64,000 nt of DNA, from the NCBI GenBank assembly GCA_020830965.2, contig JACCFC020000009.1, positions 62,001 to 126,000 on the forward strand, read 5' to 3'. Within the stretch, counting starts at the first letter, position 1; every line of letters starts with the position of its first letter. The DNA comes from Neisseriaceae bacterium TC5R-5. Its GTDB lineage: Bacteria > Pseudomonadota > Gammaproteobacteria > Burkholderiales > Chromobacteriaceae. Below the pieces are notes generated by a model, which did not search any database, was not told the DNA's origin, and worked only from the letters and a program-made list of their open reading frames with translations. The position numbers and the translations under genes are program-made. Below are positions 45,037 through 55,346 of this stretch, piece by piece.

Positions 45037-45894
45037 TCAAACAGCAGGGTCAGCTAAAGCAGCAAGTATTCGCAAAGCCTGAGTGGTCGCTTTCACATCA
45101 TGCACCCTAACAATTTTGGCCCCACGCCGTACCGACTCCAACGCTGCAGCAACACTAGCCCCCAAACGCTCGGCAGGTACATCCTCACCGGTTATTTCAC
45201 CTAGCATAGATTTTCTACTCAGCCCAACCAACAATGGCACTTGTACCCGATCCTGTACATGCGTTAAACCAGCCAACAGTGTCAAATTGTGCGACAAGCT
45301 CTTACCGAAACCGAAACCTGGATCAATCAGCAGACGCTGAGGGGCAATACCGGCATCTAAACACCAACGCACGCGGGCTGCCAGATAAGTACTTACCTCG
45401 CTTAACACATCCTGATATTGTGGGCTAAGCTGCATATTATCGGGCTCACCTTTTTTATGCATAAGACAAATGGCGCAGGCGTAAGGCGACAACAATTTCG
45501 CAGCCCCCTCGTCCTCTAAAGCCGATACATCATTAATTAGATCTACCAGCCCTAAACGTAAAGCTTCCCGCATTACCTCGGTACGTCGAGTATCCAACGA
45601 TAAAGGTACGCCGCAATCCTGTAAGCCCTCTAGCACCGGCAATACCCTATCCATCTCTTCTTGCGGACTCACATACGCGGCACGTGGCCGCGTGGACTCT
45701 CCACCAATATCTAAAATGGCCGCCCCCGCCATCAGCAAAGACTCGGCATGTTGCACAGCTAAATCAACACGCTGAAAACAACCACCATCTGAAAAAGAAT
45801 CTGGCGTAACGTTTACAATACCCATCACTAAAGGCTCTGATAAATCAAGCACATAACGTCCACACTGCAAGACCGTATTTGTCATATCAAACAT
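45037..45894 (-). CDS. folP: Dihydropteroate synthase FolP
   Basis: A 285-residue TIM-barrel enzyme of folate synthesis and the target of sulfonamides. It joins p-aminobenzoate to the pterin diphosphate. VMGIVNVTPDSFSDGG, DIGGESTRPRA, SLDTRRTEVMREAL, LINDVSALED and LLIDPGFGFGKSLSHN are the conserved segments. The start is uncertain: ATG at 45894 or 45885. Neither has a ribosome site, because the ftsH terminator ends only about six bases before 45894. Confidence 0.93.
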   Translation of the reverse strand: MFDMTNTVLQCGRYVLDLSEPLVMGIVNVTPDSFSDGGCFQRVDLAVQHAESLLMAGAAILDIGGESTRPRAAYVSPQEEMDRVLPVLEGLQDCGVPLSLDTRRTEVMREALRLGLVDLINDVSALEDEGAAKLLSPYACAICLMHKKGEPDNMQLSPQYQDVLSEVSTYLAARVRWCLDAGIAPQRLLIDPGFGFGKSLSHNLTLLAGLTHVQDRVQVPLLVGLSRKSMLGEITGEDVPAERLGASVAAALESVRRGAKIVRVHDVKATTQALRILAALADPAV

Positions 45895-45899
45895 TCAAT

Positions 45900-45935
45900 A
45901 AAAAACCGGGCAAGCCACATTAAGGCTCGCCCGGT
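45900..45935 (-). terminator. Terminator between ftsH and folP
   Basis: On the minus strand ACCGGGC-G-AGCC pairs with GGCT-T-GCCCGGT around TTAATGT and runs into TTTTTT. It directly abuts the folP start region, leaving no space for a promoter or a ribosome site in between. Confidence 0.88.
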
Positions 45936-45952
45936 AACACATAACTCTAGCT

Positions 45953-47863
45953 TCAAACTTCCTGAGCAGGATCAGTCGTTGCTTCTGCACTTGGTGGAAC
46001 AGGTTTCTCTTCCACTTGTTTTGCAACAAAACCACTACCCGGCTTAGGAGGGCGAGGCGGCTTGCCATCCATAATGTCGTTTATTTGATCAGCATCGATA
46101 GTTTCCCACTCCAGCAAAGCTGCTGTCATGGCCTCTACCTTATCGCGATTCTCTTCCAACAAACGACGCGCCAAACCATATTGCTCATCAATAATGCGGC
46201 GAATTTCACTATCTACTTGATACAGAGTGGCCTCAGACAAGTTCTTATGCGTCGTGATGGAGCGACCTAAAAATACCTCTCCCTCATTTTCGCCATATAC
46301 CATTGGCCCCAGCTTGTCGCTCATACCGTAGCGAGTCACCATATCACGTGCCATTTGTGTCGCGCGCTCAAAATCATTTGAGGCGCCAGTGGTCATCTGA
46401 TTCATGAACAATTCTTCAGCAATACGACCACCGAATAAAATAGCCAAGCGATCCATCAAATAACCACGGTCATAGGCGAAACGATCCTGCTCTGGCAACT
46501 GCATCGTTACTCCAAGAGCGCGGCCACGAGGAATAATCGTCACTTTATGTACCGGATCCGACTTAGGCAATAATTTGGCCACCACCGCATGTCCGGATTC
46601 GTGATAAGCCGTGTTCCGCTTCTCCTCCTCAGACATAACCATACTACGGCGCTCTGCTCCCATCATAATCTTATCTTTGGCAGATTCCAGATCCTCCATA
46701 TCCACCAAACGCTTATTACGACGAGCAGCAAACAGTGCAGCTTCATTAATCAGATTGGCTAGGTCAGCGCCGGAAAAACCCGGCGTACCACGAGCAATCG
46801 TCTCAGCATTAACATCTGCTGCAATAGGAACCTTACGCATATGCACGCCAAGGATCTGTTCACGACCACGAATATCAGGCAGAGGCACAACCACTTGTCG
46901 GTCAAAACGGCCGGGGCGTTGCAAAGCGGGGTCAAGCACATCAGGACGGTTAGTTGCCGCAACAACAATCACTGTTGTGTTGGTTTCAAAGCCATCCATC
47001 TCTACTAATAGTTGATTCAGCGTTTGTTCACGCTCATCATTACCACCACCTAAACCTGCCCCACGCTGCCGCCCAACCGCATCAATCTCGTCAATAAAAA
47101 TGATGCAGGGCGAGTTCTTTTTGGCCTGTTCAAACATATCCCGAACACGTGCAGCACCTACCCCGACAAACATCTCCACAAAATCTGAACCGGAGATACT
47201 GAAGAATGGCACTTTGGCTTCGCCAGCAATGGCTTTAGCCAGTAAGGTTTTACCGGTTCCCGGGGAGCCTGCCAACAGAATGCCACGAGGAATACGCCCA
47301 CCTAAGCTTTGGTAACGAGAAGGGTCGCGCAAATAGTCGACAATTTCCCGCACCTCTTCTTTAGCTTCATCACAACCAGCAACATCTGCAAAGGTGATCG
47401 TATTGGTTTCCTGATCCAACATACGCGCCTTACTCTTACCAAACGAGAAAGCCCCACCTTTACCGCCGCCTTGCATCTGACGCATAAAGAATACCCAAAC
47501 ACCAATCAACAACAACATAGGGAACCAACTGATAAAAATATTCATCAGCATGGATGGTTCTTCTTCTGGCTTGGCAGAAAAACGCACATTGTTCTTAATC
47601 AGATCATCAACCAATTGCGGGTCATATGGGGCATAAGTACTGAAGGCGGTACCGTCAGTCATTTTGCCTCTTAGCCATTGACCGCGTAGCGGATGTCCCT
47701 CAATGGTTAAAGATTGCACTTTTCCCGACTCGACATCGCTAATAAACTGCGAATATTCAAGTTGGTTCTGGGTGTCCGGGCGTTTATTAAATTGATTAAA
47801 TACTGTCATCAAAACCAAACCGATGATGACCCAGATAGCGATGTTTTTACCGATATTGTTCAC
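45953..47863 (-). CDS. ftsH: ATP-dependent zinc metalloprotease FtsH
   Basis: A 636-residue membrane protease that degrades LpxC, sigma-32-like factors and damaged membrane proteins. Two N-terminal membrane segments flank a periplasmic loop (about 25-105). The AAA+ core has Walker [14 protein letters not shown], Walker [16 protein letters not shown] and the SRH region. The zinc site is HESGHA. The tail is proline-rich. The start is a GTG with AGGAG ten bases ahead. It follows rlmE, the usual order. Confidence 0.96.
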   Translation of the reverse strand: MNNIGKNIAIWVIIGLVLMTVFNQFNKRPDTQNQLEYSQFISDVESGKVQSLTIEGHPLRGQWLRGKMTDGTAFSTYAPYDPQLVDDLIKNNVRFSAKPEEEPSMLMNIFISWFPMLLLIGVWVFFMRQMQGGGKGGAFSFGKSKARMLDQETNTITFADVAGCDEAKEEVREIVDYLRDPSRYQSLGGRIPRGILLAGSPGTGKTLLAKAIAGEAKVPFFSISGSDFVEMFVGVGAARVRDMFEQAKKNSPCIIFIDEIDAVGRQRGAGLGGGNDEREQTLNQLLVEMDGFETNTTVIVVAATNRPDVLDPALQRPGRFDRQVVVPLPDIRGREQILGVHMRKVPIAADVNAETIARGTPGFSGADLANLINEAALFAARRNKRLVDMEDLESAKDKIMMGAERRSMVMSEEEKRNTAYHESGHAVVAKLLPKSDPVHKVTIIPRGRALGVTMQLPEQDRFAYDRGYLMDRLAILFGGRIAEELFMNQMTTGASNDFERATQMARDMVTRYGMSDKLGPMVYGENEGEVFLGRSITTHKNLSEATLYQVDSEIRRIIDEQYGLARRLLEENRDKVEAMTAALLEWETIDADQINDIMDGKPPRPPKPGSGFVAKQVEEKPVPPSAEATTDPAQEV

Positions 47864-47947
47864 GAGTAGCGGACTCCTCTGTGCCCTGACTTTCTTGGTT
47901 ACTTGTCTAAATGTTTATGGTTATAAGCCTTGAGCAGCGATTAAATG

Positions 47948-48565
47948 TCAGCGTCGTCTTTTACCCAGCAGGTAAACTTCGCTAGAACGATCCCGCGATG
48001 CTTTGGGCTTACGGCTTACTACTTCGTCAAACAACTCGCGCATAGACTGGAGATAGCGCTGAAAATCACTGCCTTGAAACACTTTGACGAGAAAATGGCC
48101 ACCAGGTTTCAAATAATCGCGAACAAACTCTAAAGCCAGCTCACAAAGTAAAAAACTCCTGGCCTGATCCATGGCACTCAAGCCAGAAATATTGGGTGCC
48201 ATGTCTGAAATTACAAGATCTAATTCACGCCCCTCTAACTGGTGGACAAACTGCTGCAGCACCTCTTCCTCACGAAAATCACCCTGAATAAAAACCACAC
48301 CCGGCACAGGGTCCATAGGCAATATATCCAATGCAAATACTTTACCTTTATCGCCGACAATACGCGCCGCCACCTGTGACCAACTGCCCGGCGCCGAGCC
48401 CAGATCAGCCAATACTATTCCAGGAATAATCAATTTGTCTTTGTCGTTAATATCCAGCAACTTATAAGCTGCTCGGGCACGATAGCCATCTTTTTGTGCC
48501 ATTTGCACATAGGAATCGTTGACATGCTCTTTAAGCCAATTGTTACTACTTTTACTTCTAGCCAT
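47948..48565 (-). CDS. rlmE: 23S rRNA (uridine-2'-O)-methyltransferase RlmE
   Basis: A 205-residue FtsJ/RrmJ enzyme that methylates U2552 of 23S rRNA. The N-terminal SSNNWLKEHVNDSYVQMAQKDGYRARAAYKLLDI is typical. The SAM site is VLADLGSAPGSWSQVAARIV, with the K-D-K-E set spread over AYKLL, ISDMAPN and FLVKVFQG. GGAGAG lies ahead of the ATG. It is read away from yhbY and leads into ftsH. Confidence 0.95.
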   Translation of the reverse strand: MARSKSSNNWLKEHVNDSYVQMAQKDGYRARAAYKLLDINDKDKLIIPGIVLADLGSAPGSWSQVAARIVGDKGKVFALDILPMDPVPGVVFIQGDFREEEVLQQFVHQLEGRELDLVISDMAPNISGLSAMDQARSFLLCELALEFVRDYLKPGGHFLVKVFQGSDFQRYLQSMRELFDEVVSRKPKASRDRSSEVYLLGKRRR

Positions 48566-48664
48566 TCACCAACGCTCTCCGAAACAGAAGCAGTTACCAG
48601 CACGTCCATGCAATCACACGCATAGTTTATGCCTTTGTTTTTTACGTAATTTTGTACCAGAGCT

Positions 48665-48693
48665 TTGGGTTAGTTCTCAAATTCTAGTAGAAT
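48665..48693 (+). promoter_or_regulatory. Likely promoter of yhbY
   Basis: TTGGGT (48665-48670) and TAGAAT (48688-48693) are 17 bases apart, about 30 bases ahead of the yhbY ATG. This agrees with a sigma-70 promoter in the divergent region. Confidence 0.5.
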
Positions 48694-48725
48694 CCTGATC
48701 TTTATGCTTTGAAATTCGTCTTTAC

Positions 48726-49046
48726 ATGAAAATTGAACTCAAGCCGTTCCAACGCAAATATCTGCAAGGACTGGCACACCAAATTAAGCCGGTAGTCATG
48801 ATCGGTAACAATGGCTTAACCGACTCCGTTATCCGTGAGATTGCAATCAATCTGGACGCTCATGAGCTTATCAAGATTCGGGTGCAAGGCGATGAGCGTG
48901 ACGTTCGTACCGCCCTGTTTGAACAGATCTGCACCGATTTAACCGCCGCTCCAGTGCAACATATAGGCAAACTACTCGTTATATGGCGGCCGAGTGATAA
49001 ACAACGTATCACTCTGCCTAAGGACAAAAAGGCGCTCAAACGCTAA
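48726..49046 (+). CDS. yhbY: YhbY-type CRM-domain RNA-binding protein
   Basis: A 106-residue CRM-domain protein that associates with the assembling large ribosomal subunit. KIELKPFQRKYLQGLAHQIKPVVMIGNNGLTDSVIREI carries the GxxG-like GNNGLT loop, and HELIKIRV is the core strand. It is read away from rlmE, the usual pairing of two rRNA-related genes. Confidence 0.93.
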   Translation: MKIELKPFQRKYLQGLAHQIKPVVMIGNNGLTDSVIREIAINLDAHELIKIRVQGDERDVRTALFEQICTDLTAAPVQHIGKLLVIWRPSDKQRITLPKDKKALKR

Positions 49047-49058
49047 AACCGGTAATAC

Positions 49059-49086
49059 AGTAAGCGATGGGTAACCATCGTTTACT
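49059..49086. terminator. Hairpin between convergent yhbY and DUF4149 genes
   Basis: AGTAAGCGATGG and CCATCGTTTACT pair with one mismatch around GTAA. It overlaps the stop codon of DUF4149. T tracts are weak, so termination in either direction is only probable. Confidence 0.5.
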
Positions 49087-49510
49087 CATGACGCCACACA
49101 TAAACTAAGCCAAGCACACTCTGTAGCAAATAAATCAAGCTGGAAATGGCATGCCATGTGGCAAAACCACCACCAAACAACCCTTCTGCCGCCTGATTCA
49201 TTTGCAGCTTCACATCGGCAATAATGGGGCTCACCGCAAAATGATTAACCAGTGTACAAAGCAGCATGGCAAACACCAGCCAGAAACTGGTCGTCTGTAC
49301 ACCACGCACCCCATGCCGCCAAACCTGCTCCACCATTAAGAATACCGCACACACCAATCCCACCCAGGCGATACCCGCGAATAACTTACCGGCAACCATA
49401 CCAGCGATGGCTCTGTCCAGCGTACTAAACAAAACAGGGGTGACTAATATTCCAATCACCCATAAACCACCAACCCAAAAAGTCTTCGCTATCGAGCGCA
49501 AGCCGTCCAT
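49082..49510 (-). CDS. DUF4149 membrane protein
   Basis: A 142-residue protein with four hydrophobic segments (WVGGLWVIGILVTPVLFSTL, LFAGIAWVGLVCAVFLMVEQV, WLVFAMLLCTLVNHFAV, and a C-terminal one). It belongs to the DUF4149 family of unknown function. It is regularly found between greA and yhbY in betaproteobacteria. It is read with greA upstream of it. Confidence 0.8.
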   Translation of the reverse strand: MDGLRSIAKTFWVGGLWVIGILVTPVLFSTLDRAIAGMVAGKLFAGIAWVGLVCAVFLMVEQVWRHGVRGVQTTSFWLVFAMLLCTLVNHFAVSPIIADVKLQMNQAAEGLFGGGFATWHAISSLIYLLQSVLGLVYVWRHE

Positions 49511-49561
49511 ACAGGGTCTCCGTATCAGAAAAACAGGTCGTGCTTTGGGGTATCAATTCAA

Positions 49562-50038
49562 TTAAAGATAATTCACATCCAGTATTTCATACTCACGTAC
49601 ACCGCCAGGCGCCATCACTTCAGCAACATCACCAGCTTCTTTGCCTATCAACGCTCGTGCGATTGGTGAATTAACTGAAACCCTGCCCTCTTTAATACCT
49701 GCCTCATCATCGCCCACAATCTGATAGGTAACTCGGTCTTCTGTTTCCAAATCCATCAAGTCAACGGTTGCCCCAAACACCACGCGCCCATCTGCATCCA
49801 GTTCCGCAGGATTCACGATAAAGGCATTAGAAAGCTTTCCTTCCAATTCAGCAATACGGCCTTCGACAAAGCCCTGCCGCTCTTTTGCTGCATCATATTC
49901 AGCATTTTCGGATAAGTCCCCGTGCGAGCGCGCCTCGGCAATTGCCTCAATCACCGCAGGCCGTTCCACGCTTTTGAGTCGCTGCAACTCATCCCTGAGT
50001 AGGTCAGCACCTCGTACAGTCAATGGAAATTTTGTCAT
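49562..50038 (-). CDS. greA: Transcription elongation factor GreA
   Basis: A 158-residue factor that rescues backtracked RNA polymerase by promoting transcript cleavage. The N-terminal coiled coil (about 1-75) has the acidic tip [33 protein letters not shown], and a globular C-terminal domain follows. A small AGGGCA/TGCCCT hairpin (50054-50069) lies in its 5' leader. It follows carB after a terminator. Confidence 0.95.
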   Translation of the reverse strand: MTKFPLTVRGADLLRDELQRLKSVERPAVIEAIAEARSHGDLSENAEYDAAKERQGFVEGRIAELEGKLSNAFIVNPAELDADGRVVFGATVDLMDLETEDRVTYQIVGDDEAGIKEGRVSVNSPIARALIGKEAGDVAEVMAPGGVREYEILDVNYL

Positions 50039-50073
50039 CTTTGTCTATTCTCCAGGGCAAATCTGCCCTCATG

Positions 50074-50106
50074 AAAAACACAAGCCGCCGTACGAGACGG
50101 CGGCTT
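50074..50106 (-). terminator. Terminator of carAB
   Basis: On the minus strand AAGCCGCCGT-CTCGT-ACGGCGGCTT is followed by GTGTTTTTC. It separates carB from greA. Confidence 0.82.
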
Positions 50107-50194
50107 GCTGTTATAGCGAGTTAATGCCCGGAATTGTAGCGGGAAACCACCCAATTATCCAAGCCCCATAGCATGAACTCGCCAATTTAATTAC

Positions 50195-53100
50195 TTAATG
50201 CCGAATCATCGCATGCAACTGTTGTACGCTATACACATCAAATGCCTCTGCATGAGCCATACCAACGCATACTGCTTTCGCGCCAGCCAAGGTGGTGTAC
50301 TGCGGAATACGCATCTGCAAGGCAGAACGACGAATAGAGTGGCTATCCTGAATCGCCTGGCGCTTTTCGTCCACGGTATTGATCACCAAATCGACCTGGC
50401 CATTCTTAATCATATCGACAATGTGCGGGCGGCCTTCGTTGACCTTATTGACCACTTGCACCACCATCCCCGCCGCACTCAGGCTTTTGGCCGTACCTCG
50501 TGTAGCACAAATGCCAAAACCCAAACGCTGCAATTCCCGTGCAACTTCCACTATTCCAGCTTTGTCGCTGGCACGTACTGACAAAAACACCTTACCCGTT
50601 TGTGGCAAACGATCACCCGCACCCAATTGCGCTTTAACAAAAGCCTCAGCAAAGGTCTTGCCTACGCCCATTACTTCGCCGGTGGACTTCATTTCCGGCC
50701 CTAAGATGGTATCCACACCAGGGAATTTGATGAAAGGGAATACTGCTTCTTTCACCGCATAAAATGGCGGTATCACCTCTTTGGAAAACTGCTGCTGAAC
50801 AAGACTGATTCCCGCCATGGCACGGGCAGCAACCTTGGCCAAAGGCACACTGCTTACTTTAGAAACAAAAGGCACAGTACGACTGGCGCGTGGATTGACC
50901 TCCAACACATAAATGGTATCGCCTTGAATCGCAAACTGCACATTCATCAAACCCACCACATTCAGTGCCCGCGCCATAGCCTCGGTCTGTCGACGGATTT
51001 CATCTTGCAAAGACGATGACAGACTATACGGCGGCAACGAACAGGCAGAATCACCAGAATGCACGCCAGCTTGCTCTACGTGCTGCATGATACCGCCAAT
51101 CACCACCGTACTACCGTCAGAGACGCAATCAACATCCACTTCAATCGCATCATTCAAAAAATGATCCAGCAATACCGGGCTATCATTCGACACCTTCACC
51201 GCTTCGCGCATATAGCGCTCCAAATCAGCCGGCTCATGCACGATTTCCATCGCTCGACCACCCAACACATAACTAGGCCGCACCACCAGCGGATAGCCAA
51301 TCTCCTCTGCCAGCAACATCGCCTCGGCAGGTGCCCGGGCGGTGCGATTAGGTGGCTGCTTCAAGCCCAACTCATTTAGCAGAGCCTGGAAACGTTCGCG
51401 ATCCTCCGCCGCATCAATCATATCTGGGCTGGTACCAATAATCGGCACCCCATTTGCCTCTAATGCTCGCGCCAGTTTCAACGGCGTTTGGCCACCATAC
51501 TGCACAATTACCCCAAACGGCTTTTCAATACGACAAATTTCCAGCACATCTTCCAAGGTCAACGGCTCAAAGTACAAACGATCAGAAGTGTCGTAATCAG
51601 TCGACACCGTCTCCGGATTGCAATTGACCATGATGGTTTCAAAACCCGACTCACGTAGGGCTAAAGCAGCATGCACACAACAGTAGTCAAATTCAATACC
51701 TTGGCCGATACGATTAGGCCCACCACCCAGTACCATGATTTTTTGACGGTCAGATGGTTGCGACTCACACTCTTCTTCGTAAGTCGAATACATATAAGCC
51801 GTATTCGTTGCGAACTCCGCCGCACAGGTATCCACCCGCTTATACACCGGGTGTAATTGCAAACTCCAACGCTTGGTACGCACCGCAGCCTGATCGGTGC
51901 GTAATAGCTCACCTAGGCGCCGATCAGAGAAGCCCTTGCGCTTTAAACGACGCAACTCCGCATAGTCCAATTGCTCAAGTTTGCGATCCGCTAACGCGCA
52001 CTCCTCTGCGATCAAATCTTCAATCTGCGCCAAGAACCAGGGGTCGATCTTACTCAAGCCATGGATTTCATCACGGCTCAAACCAAGCCGGAACGCATCT
52101 GCCACATACAAAATACGCTCTGGCCCTGGCGTGCTCAATTCGTGCCGAATGACCGCTTCATCGCTACTGACTGAATCAAAGCCGGACAAACCCGTTTCTA
52201 GGCCACGCAGAGCTTTTTGCAAAGACTCCTGCACGGTACGTCCCATAGCCATCACCTCACCCACCGACTTCATCTGCGTCGTCAGCCTATCATCTGCCTG
52301 TGGGAATTTTTCGAAAGCAAAGCGCGGAATTTTGGTGACAACATAATCTATTGTCGGCTCGAAAGAAGCGGGGGTTGCACCGCCGGTAATGTCATTTTTC
52401 AGCTCATCTAGCGTAAAACCAACGGCTAACTTGGCGGCAATTTTGGCAATCGGAAAGCCCGTTGCCTTAGATGCCAATGCGGAAGAGCGCGACACCCGTG
52501 GATTCATCTCGATCACGATCATCTCGCCGGTGGCAGGATTGGTCGCAAACTGCACATTGGAGCCACCGGTATCCACGCCGATTTCACGCAACACCGCCAA
52601 ACTGGCATTGCGCATAATCTGATATTCCTTATCCGTCAGCGTTTGCGCTGGCGCTACCGTAATGGAATCGCCAGTATGCACCCCCATGGGGTCAAAATTT
52701 TCAATCGAACAGATGATGATGCAGTTATCGTTTTTATCACGCACTACCTCCATTTCGTACTCTTTCCAACCGAGTACAGACTGCTCAATCAGCAACTCAT
52801 GGGTTGGTGATGCTTCAAAACCGCGCTCACAAATAGCCAGAAACTCTTCTCGGTTATACGCAATACCGCCACCCGAACCCCCCATGGTGAAAGACGGACG
52901 TATCAACGTGGGAAAACCCACTTTAACCTGGGCCTCCAGTGCCGCTTCCAGCGTATGACATACAAAAGACAATGGGCAGGACAGGCCAATCTTCGCCATC
53001 GCCTCTTTGAAACGCCCACGATCTTCTGCCTTATCAATCGCATCCTCGCTGGCACCAATCAGTTCTACTTTGTATTTTTCCAGCACACCTTCTCTGGCCA

Positions 53101-53404
53101 AATCCAGCGCACAATTCAATGCTGTTTGCCCACCCATGGTCGGCAGAATGGCGTCGGGGCGCTCTTTAGCGATGATTTTTTCTACTACACGCCACGTAAT
53201 CGGCTCGATATAAGTCACATCGGCCATCTCCGGGTCAGTCATAATCGTGGCCGGGTTGGAATTCACCAGAATGACTTTATAACCCTCTTCCCGCAAAGCC
53301 TTGCAGGCTTGTGCGCCGGAATAATCAAACTCGCAAGCCTGACCAATCACGATCGGCCCGGCGCCAATAATCAGTATGCTTTTAATATCAGTACGCTTTG
53401 GCAT
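50195..53404 (-). CDS. carB: Carbamoyl-phosphate synthase large subunit CarB
   Basis: A 1069-residue enzyme with two homologous ATP-grasp halves and a C-terminal allosteric domain (about 935 on, ending [10 protein letters not shown]). It makes carbamoyl phosphate from bicarbonate, ammonia (from CarA) and two ATP, for pyrimidines and arginine. [23 protein letters not shown] and the second-half [20 protein letters not shown] mark the two halves. The ATG at 53404 matches the family start. Confidence 0.97.
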   Translation of the reverse strand: MPKRTDIKSILIIGAGPIVIGQACEFDYSGAQACKALREEGYKVILVNSNPATIMTDPEMADVTYIEPITWRVVEKIIAKERPDAILPTMGGQTALNCALDLAREGVLEKYKVELIGASEDAIDKAEDRGRFKEAMAKIGLSCPLSFVCHTLEAALEAQVKVGFPTLIRPSFTMGGSGGGIAYNREEFLAICERGFEASPTHELLIEQSVLGWKEYEMEVVRDKNDNCIIICSIENFDPMGVHTGDSITVAPAQTLTDKEYQIMRNASLAVLREIGVDTGGSNVQFATNPATGEMIVIEMNPRVSRSSALASKATGFPIAKIAAKLAVGFTLDELKNDITGGATPASFEPTIDYVVTKIPRFAFEKFPQADDRLTTQMKSVGEVMAMGRTVQESLQKALRGLETGLSGFDSVSSDEAVIRHELSTPGPERILYVADAFRLGLSRDEIHGLSKIDPWFLAQIEDLIAEECALADRKLEQLDYAELRRLKRKGFSDRRLGELLRTDQAAVRTKRWSLQLHPVYKRVDTCAAEFATNTAYMYSTYEEECESQPSDRQKIMVLGGGPNRIGQGIEFDYCCVHAALALRESGFETIMVNCNPETVSTDYDTSDRLYFEPLTLEDVLEICRIEKPFGVIVQYGGQTPLKLARALEANGVPIIGTSPDMIDAAEDRERFQALLNELGLKQPPNRTARAPAEAMLLAEEIGYPLVVRPSYVLGGRAMEIVHEPADLERYMREAVKVSNDSPVLLDHFLNDAIEVDVDCVSDGSTVVIGGIMQHVEQAGVHSGDSACSLPPYSLSSSLQDEIRRQTEAMARALNVVGLMNVQFAIQGDTIYVLEVNPRASRTVPFVSKVSSVPLAKVAARAMAGISLVQQQFSKEVIPPFYAVKEAVFPFIKFPGVDTILGPEMKSTGEVMGVGKTFAEAFVKAQLGAGDRLPQTGKVFLSVRASDKAGIVEVARELQRLGFGICATRGTAKSLSAAGMVVQVVNKVNEGRPHIVDMIKNGQVDLVINTVDEKRQAIQDSHSIRRSALQMRIPQYTTLAGAKAVCVGMAHAEAFDVYSVQQLHAMIRH

Positions 53405-53464
53405 GATGTTCGCTCTAGTCGAATTTTTAGTAATTGAGTATTGCCACAAAAAACACTCAAGCGG

Positions 53465-54592
53465 CTAGCCTGCGGCAGCCATGGCGGCAACGAAACGATC
53501 AAACAACGCCGCCACATCCTGCGGCCCTGGGCTCGCTTCCGGATGCCCTTGAAACGAAAAAGCCGGTCTATCAGTCAACTCCACCCCTTGTACCGTCCCG
53601 TCGAACAAGGAGCGATGCGTCACGCGCACATTATCGGGCAGACTAGCTTCATCCAACTGGAAGCCATGATTCTGGCTGGTGATCATCACCTTGCCACTGC
53701 GCAAGTCCTGTACCGGATGATTGGCACCATGGTGACCGAACTTCATCTTGGAAGTTTTCGCGCCGCAAGCCAGGCCCAGCAATTGATGCCCTAGGCAAAT
53801 ACCAAACACCGGCAAACGCGTAGCTAAGATATCGCGGATAGCACGAATGGCGTAATCACACGGCTCTGGATCTCCCGGACCATTCGACAAAAACACACCA
53901 TCGGGTTGCAATGCCAGCACCTCTTCGGCAGAAGTATTGGCGGGGACTACCGTCAGGCGGCAGCCACGCTGGGCCAGCATGCGCAAAATATTGCGCTTTA
54001 CGCCGAAATCATATGCCACCACATGAAAACGATGGCGAGCCTGTGACTGATAACCCTGCCCCAGCTGCCACTCCCCCTCACTCCAGGCATAAGACTCCCG
54101 ACACGTGACCACTCTGGCCAGATCCATACCCGCCATGGAGCCAAAATGGCGGGCCAGTTCAAGCGCGCGCGCCTCATCAATTTCACCTGCCATAATACAA
54201 CCGGCCTGCGCCCCTTTTTCTCGCAATATACGAGTCAGTCGGCGGGTATCGATATCGGCAATAGCAACAACCTGATGCTTGACCAAGTACTCGGCCAAAG
54301 AGCACTCTGCACGGAAATTGCTATGTAATAGAGGTAAATCACGAATAATCAGCCCAGATGCAAAAACGGCGCTGGATTCGGTATCTTCCGAATTTGCGCC
54401 GACATTGCCGATATGGGGATAAGTGAGGGTGACGATCTGTCTGCTATAAGAAGGGTCCGTCAGAATTTCTTGATAGCCGGTAATGGCAGTATTGAATACC
54501 ACCTCACCCACTGATTGCCCAACAGCACCAATGGATTGTCCTTTAAACAGGGTGCCGTCGGCCAAGACAAGAATGGCGGGTACGATTGACAC
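53465..54592 (-). CDS. carA: Carbamoyl-phosphate synthase small subunit CarA
   Basis: A 375-residue glutaminase subunit that feeds ammonia to CarB. The class I glutamine amidotransferase nucleophile is in [11 protein letters not shown], with the catalytic His-Glu in the C-terminal GHPEASPGP. The N-terminal domain has [19 protein letters not shown]. The start is a GTG with AGGAG seven bases ahead. A terminator-like hairpin sits about 41 bases upstream in the leader. Confidence 0.96.
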   Translation of the reverse strand: MSIVPAILVLADGTLFKGQSIGAVGQSVGEVVFNTAITGYQEILTDPSYSRQIVTLTYPHIGNVGANSEDTESSAVFASGLIIRDLPLLHSNFRAECSLAEYLVKHQVVAIADIDTRRLTRILREKGAQAGCIMAGEIDEARALELARHFGSMAGMDLARVVTCRESYAWSEGEWQLGQGYQSQARHRFHVVAYDFGVKRNILRMLAQRGCRLTVVPANTSAEEVLALQPDGVFLSNGPGDPEPCDYAIRAIRDILATRLPVFGICLGHQLLGLACGAKTSKMKFGHHGANHPVQDLRSGKVMITSQNHGFQLDEASLPDNVRVTHRSLFDGTVQGVELTDRPAFSFQGHPEASPGPQDVAALFDRFVAAMAAAG

Positions 54593-54632
54593 TGGCTGGC
54601 TCCTAATTACGTTTACCTATGTGCGCCTACAC

Positions 54633-54653
54633 AAAAACCGGCAGGGCCGGTTT
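54633..54653 (-). terminator. Intrinsic-terminator-like hairpin in the carA leader
   Basis: On the minus strand AAACCGGC-CCT-GCCGGTTT is followed by TT and GTG, with a five-T run from the stem. It lies about 41 bases ahead of carA. It may end the upstream hiuH transcript or act as an attenuator of carA. Confidence 0.65.
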
Positions 54654-54695
54654 GGTGATTGCTAGCGAATATTGGGGATTGATTCTGATGTGAAT

Positions 54696-54726
54696 AACGG
54701 GACTAGCGCTCGGCGTCAGTCCCGTT
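54696..54726 (-). other. Second hairpin in the hiuH-carA gap
   Basis: AACGGGACT and AGTCCCGTT pair around 13 bases. It precedes the carA leader terminator by about 40 bases in the direction of transcription. No T run follows. It could be an antiterminator partner or the 3' end of the hiuH transcript. Confidence 0.45.
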
Positions 54727-54863
54727 TGGATAAACCTTGGCATAGTAGCGTTTTCTGGTGCTGCACGCAAAAATATTTAGCCATAAGCGCACAATTATTG
54801 AGCATCAGCACAAAAAATAAGCGCGCCGCCAGCCACTACTCAGTAAAGCAGTGCAATCTGAGT

Positions 54864-55280
54864 TTAATTCCCGCGATAGCTGGAGAAACCATAAGGGCTA
54901 ATCAGCAGAGGAATGTGATAGTGCGGCAACTTACCGTCTACCTCGAACACAACCGGGATCTCAGGAAAAAACGTCGTTGACTGATGCTCTTTAAACCATT
55001 TGCCGGTTTGAAAAGTCACCCGGTATATCCCTTTTTCCAAAGGTTTTCCCTCAGGGTAAAGTGCAGATATACGTCCCTGCTCATTAGTCACACCTTTGTT
55101 CAACAAAGTCCATTGCATGTCATCCTGTTTTTCAAGCCGCACTTCCACACCCGCTGAAGGTAAACCATCCTGCAGATTCAATACATGAACACTAAGTGGA
55201 TTGCTCGCAGCGATGGCCAAGCTGGCAAACAGACTAAGCAATAGGCCCGCTAGTACCGATTTTATTTTTAACATCATCAT
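54864..55280 (-). CDS. hiuH: Exported 5-hydroxyisourate hydrolase (transthyretin-like)
   Basis: A 138-residue protein with a clear signal peptide (about 1-24, ending ASLAIAA). It then matches HIU hydrolase: LSVHVLNLQDGLPSAGVEVRLEK (catalytic His and Arg), PEIPVVFEVDG, PHYHIPLLISPYGFSSYRGN. It hydrolyses 5-hydroxyisourate from urate oxidation. The C-terminal tetrapeptide is YRGN rather than the usual YRGS. The export signal resembles the E. coli periplasmic form. No other purine gene is nearby. Confidence 0.88.
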   Translation of the reverse strand: MMMLKIKSVLAGLLLSLFASLAIAASNPLSVHVLNLQDGLPSAGVEVRLEKQDDMQWTLLNKGVTNEQGRISALYPEGKPLEKGIYRVTFQTGKWFKEHQSTTFFPEIPVVFEVDGKLPHYHIPLLISPYGFSSYRGN

Positions 55281-55346
55281 TTCCTAAGTGAGTTGGAAGG
55301 AATCAAACTTATTTAACTGCGTAACACACGGCACGACTATGCGGCC

